NCBI GenBank assembly: GCA_011391345.1
Contig: JAABQR010000170.1
Location: 1-5,241, forward strand
Length of the DNA stretch: 5,241 nt
Reading direction: 5' to 3'
Source: Methanobacteriota archaeon
Lineage (GTDB): Archaea > Thermoplasmatota > Thermoplasmata > UBA10834
In this document: positions 4,909 to 5,241 of the stretch, piece by piece
Numbering within the stretch: the stretch's first letter is position 1
Layout of the letters: every line of letters starts with the position of its first letter
Notes under the pieces: generated by a model
The model's database searches: none
What the model was told of the DNA's origin: nothing
What the model saw: only the letters and a program-made list of their open reading frames with translations
Program-made: the position numbers and the translations under genes

Positions 4909-5241
4909 TCACACGACCCGATCGCCCAGCAACTTCGCGAACGCGAGTGCCATGGCGTTGTGTCTGAGCCTCTTTTCGACCGTGCGCCTTATGCCCACGA
5001 GTGCGCGCGCGTCAACGGGGAACTCGATTCCGCAGTCGATGTCCATGAGGACGAGGTACTCGGGAGGGGCGAGCCCCACCCTGACGGGCATCTTCTCAGG
5101 CTCGGGACCTATCGAATCGGGGGCCATGCGTCCCGAACTCCCCTCATTCATCATCCAGACGATCCGCCTGACCATGTTCCAGAGGAAGCTCTCGGCCCTG
5201 AAGTCCACCACATGGAACATGCCCGCGTCCTCGACAGTGAT
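4909..5241 (-). CDS. truA: tRNA pseudouridine synthase TruA, C-terminal part (5' end beyond window)
   Basis: The last 110 residues of a TruA-type enzyme, which converts uridines in the tRNA anticodon stem-loop region to pseudouridine. The reading frame stays open to the window edge, so the N-terminal domain with the catalytic aspartate is not visible. The C-terminal landmark is FRAESFLWNMVRRIV, matching the conserved sFLxxMVRxIv block of TruA, followed by GLAPPEYLVLMDIDC, which fits the usual 'A-P-x-x-L-x-L' strand near the C-terminus. The residue after RRIV is Trp where many TruA proteins have Gly. The tail RLRHNAMALAFAKLLGDRVV is an amphipathic-looking helix. It is the first gene of the minus-strand cluster visible here, with the kinase gene 37 bp downstream. 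Confidence 0.88.
   Translation of the reverse strand: MTVEDAGMFHVVDFRAESFLWNMVRRIVWMMNEGSSGRMAPDSIGPEPEKMPVRVGLAPPEYLVLMDIDCGIEFPVDARALVGIRRTVEKRLRHNAMALAFAKLLGDRVV

Overview
The window looks like a stretch of euryarchaeal chromosome. The closest overall fit is a Thermoplasmata-type archaeon, but lineage is an inference from gene content and not from a marker tree. Supporting points are an archaeal/eukaryotic-type DNA primase large subunit, a CDP-alcohol phosphatidyltransferase of the archaeal inositol-lipid type, a Fap7-type nucleotide kinase, TATA-like promoter elements, heavy use of AGG for arginine, and GC-rich coding sequence. No mobile element, CRISPR array, tRNA or rRNA was seen, and the arrangement is dense and chromosomal.

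Layout. Positions 1-811 (minus) hold the first 270 codons of a malic enzyme with a lysine/alanine/proline-rich N-terminal tail; the gene runs off the left edge. A 223-bp divergent intergenic region (812-1034) carries promoter-like elements for both directions. On the plus strand, 1035-2672 encodes an uncharacterised radical SAM protein with a TRAM-like segment and a C-terminal helix-hairpin-helix. It is followed after 52 bp by priL (2725-3756), the iron-sulfur large subunit of DNA primase. Converging on priL from the right is a compact minus-strand cluster: truA (4909-5241, cut by the right edge), a Fap7/hCINAP-like NMP kinase (4356-4871), and a CDP-alcohol phosphatidyltransferase, probably archaetidylinositol phosphate synthase (3745-4365). 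The kinase and the lipid synthase overlap by about 10 bp, and the lipid synthase overlaps the 3' end of priL by 12 bp.

How the genes relate. Most are housekeeping: C4 metabolism (malate to pyruvate), replication priming, membrane lipid headgroup synthesis, ribosome maturation/nucleotide metabolism and tRNA pseudouridylation. The part least understood is the radical SAM protein. It combines a widened CX7CX2C cluster motif, a MiaB-like core, a TRAM-like nucleic-acid-binding region and a DNA-binding-type helix-hairpin-helix, and it sits directly upstream of primase. A nucleic-acid modification or repair role is a reasonable hypothesis but is not shown by the sequence.

The other notable point is the lipid synthase. 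Its reading frame has no ATG, GTG or TTG anywhere upstream of the catalytic region, although a good Shine-Dalgarno sequence sits just before the expected N-terminus. That implies either a non-canonical start codon (CTG, possibly GTT) or a base error.
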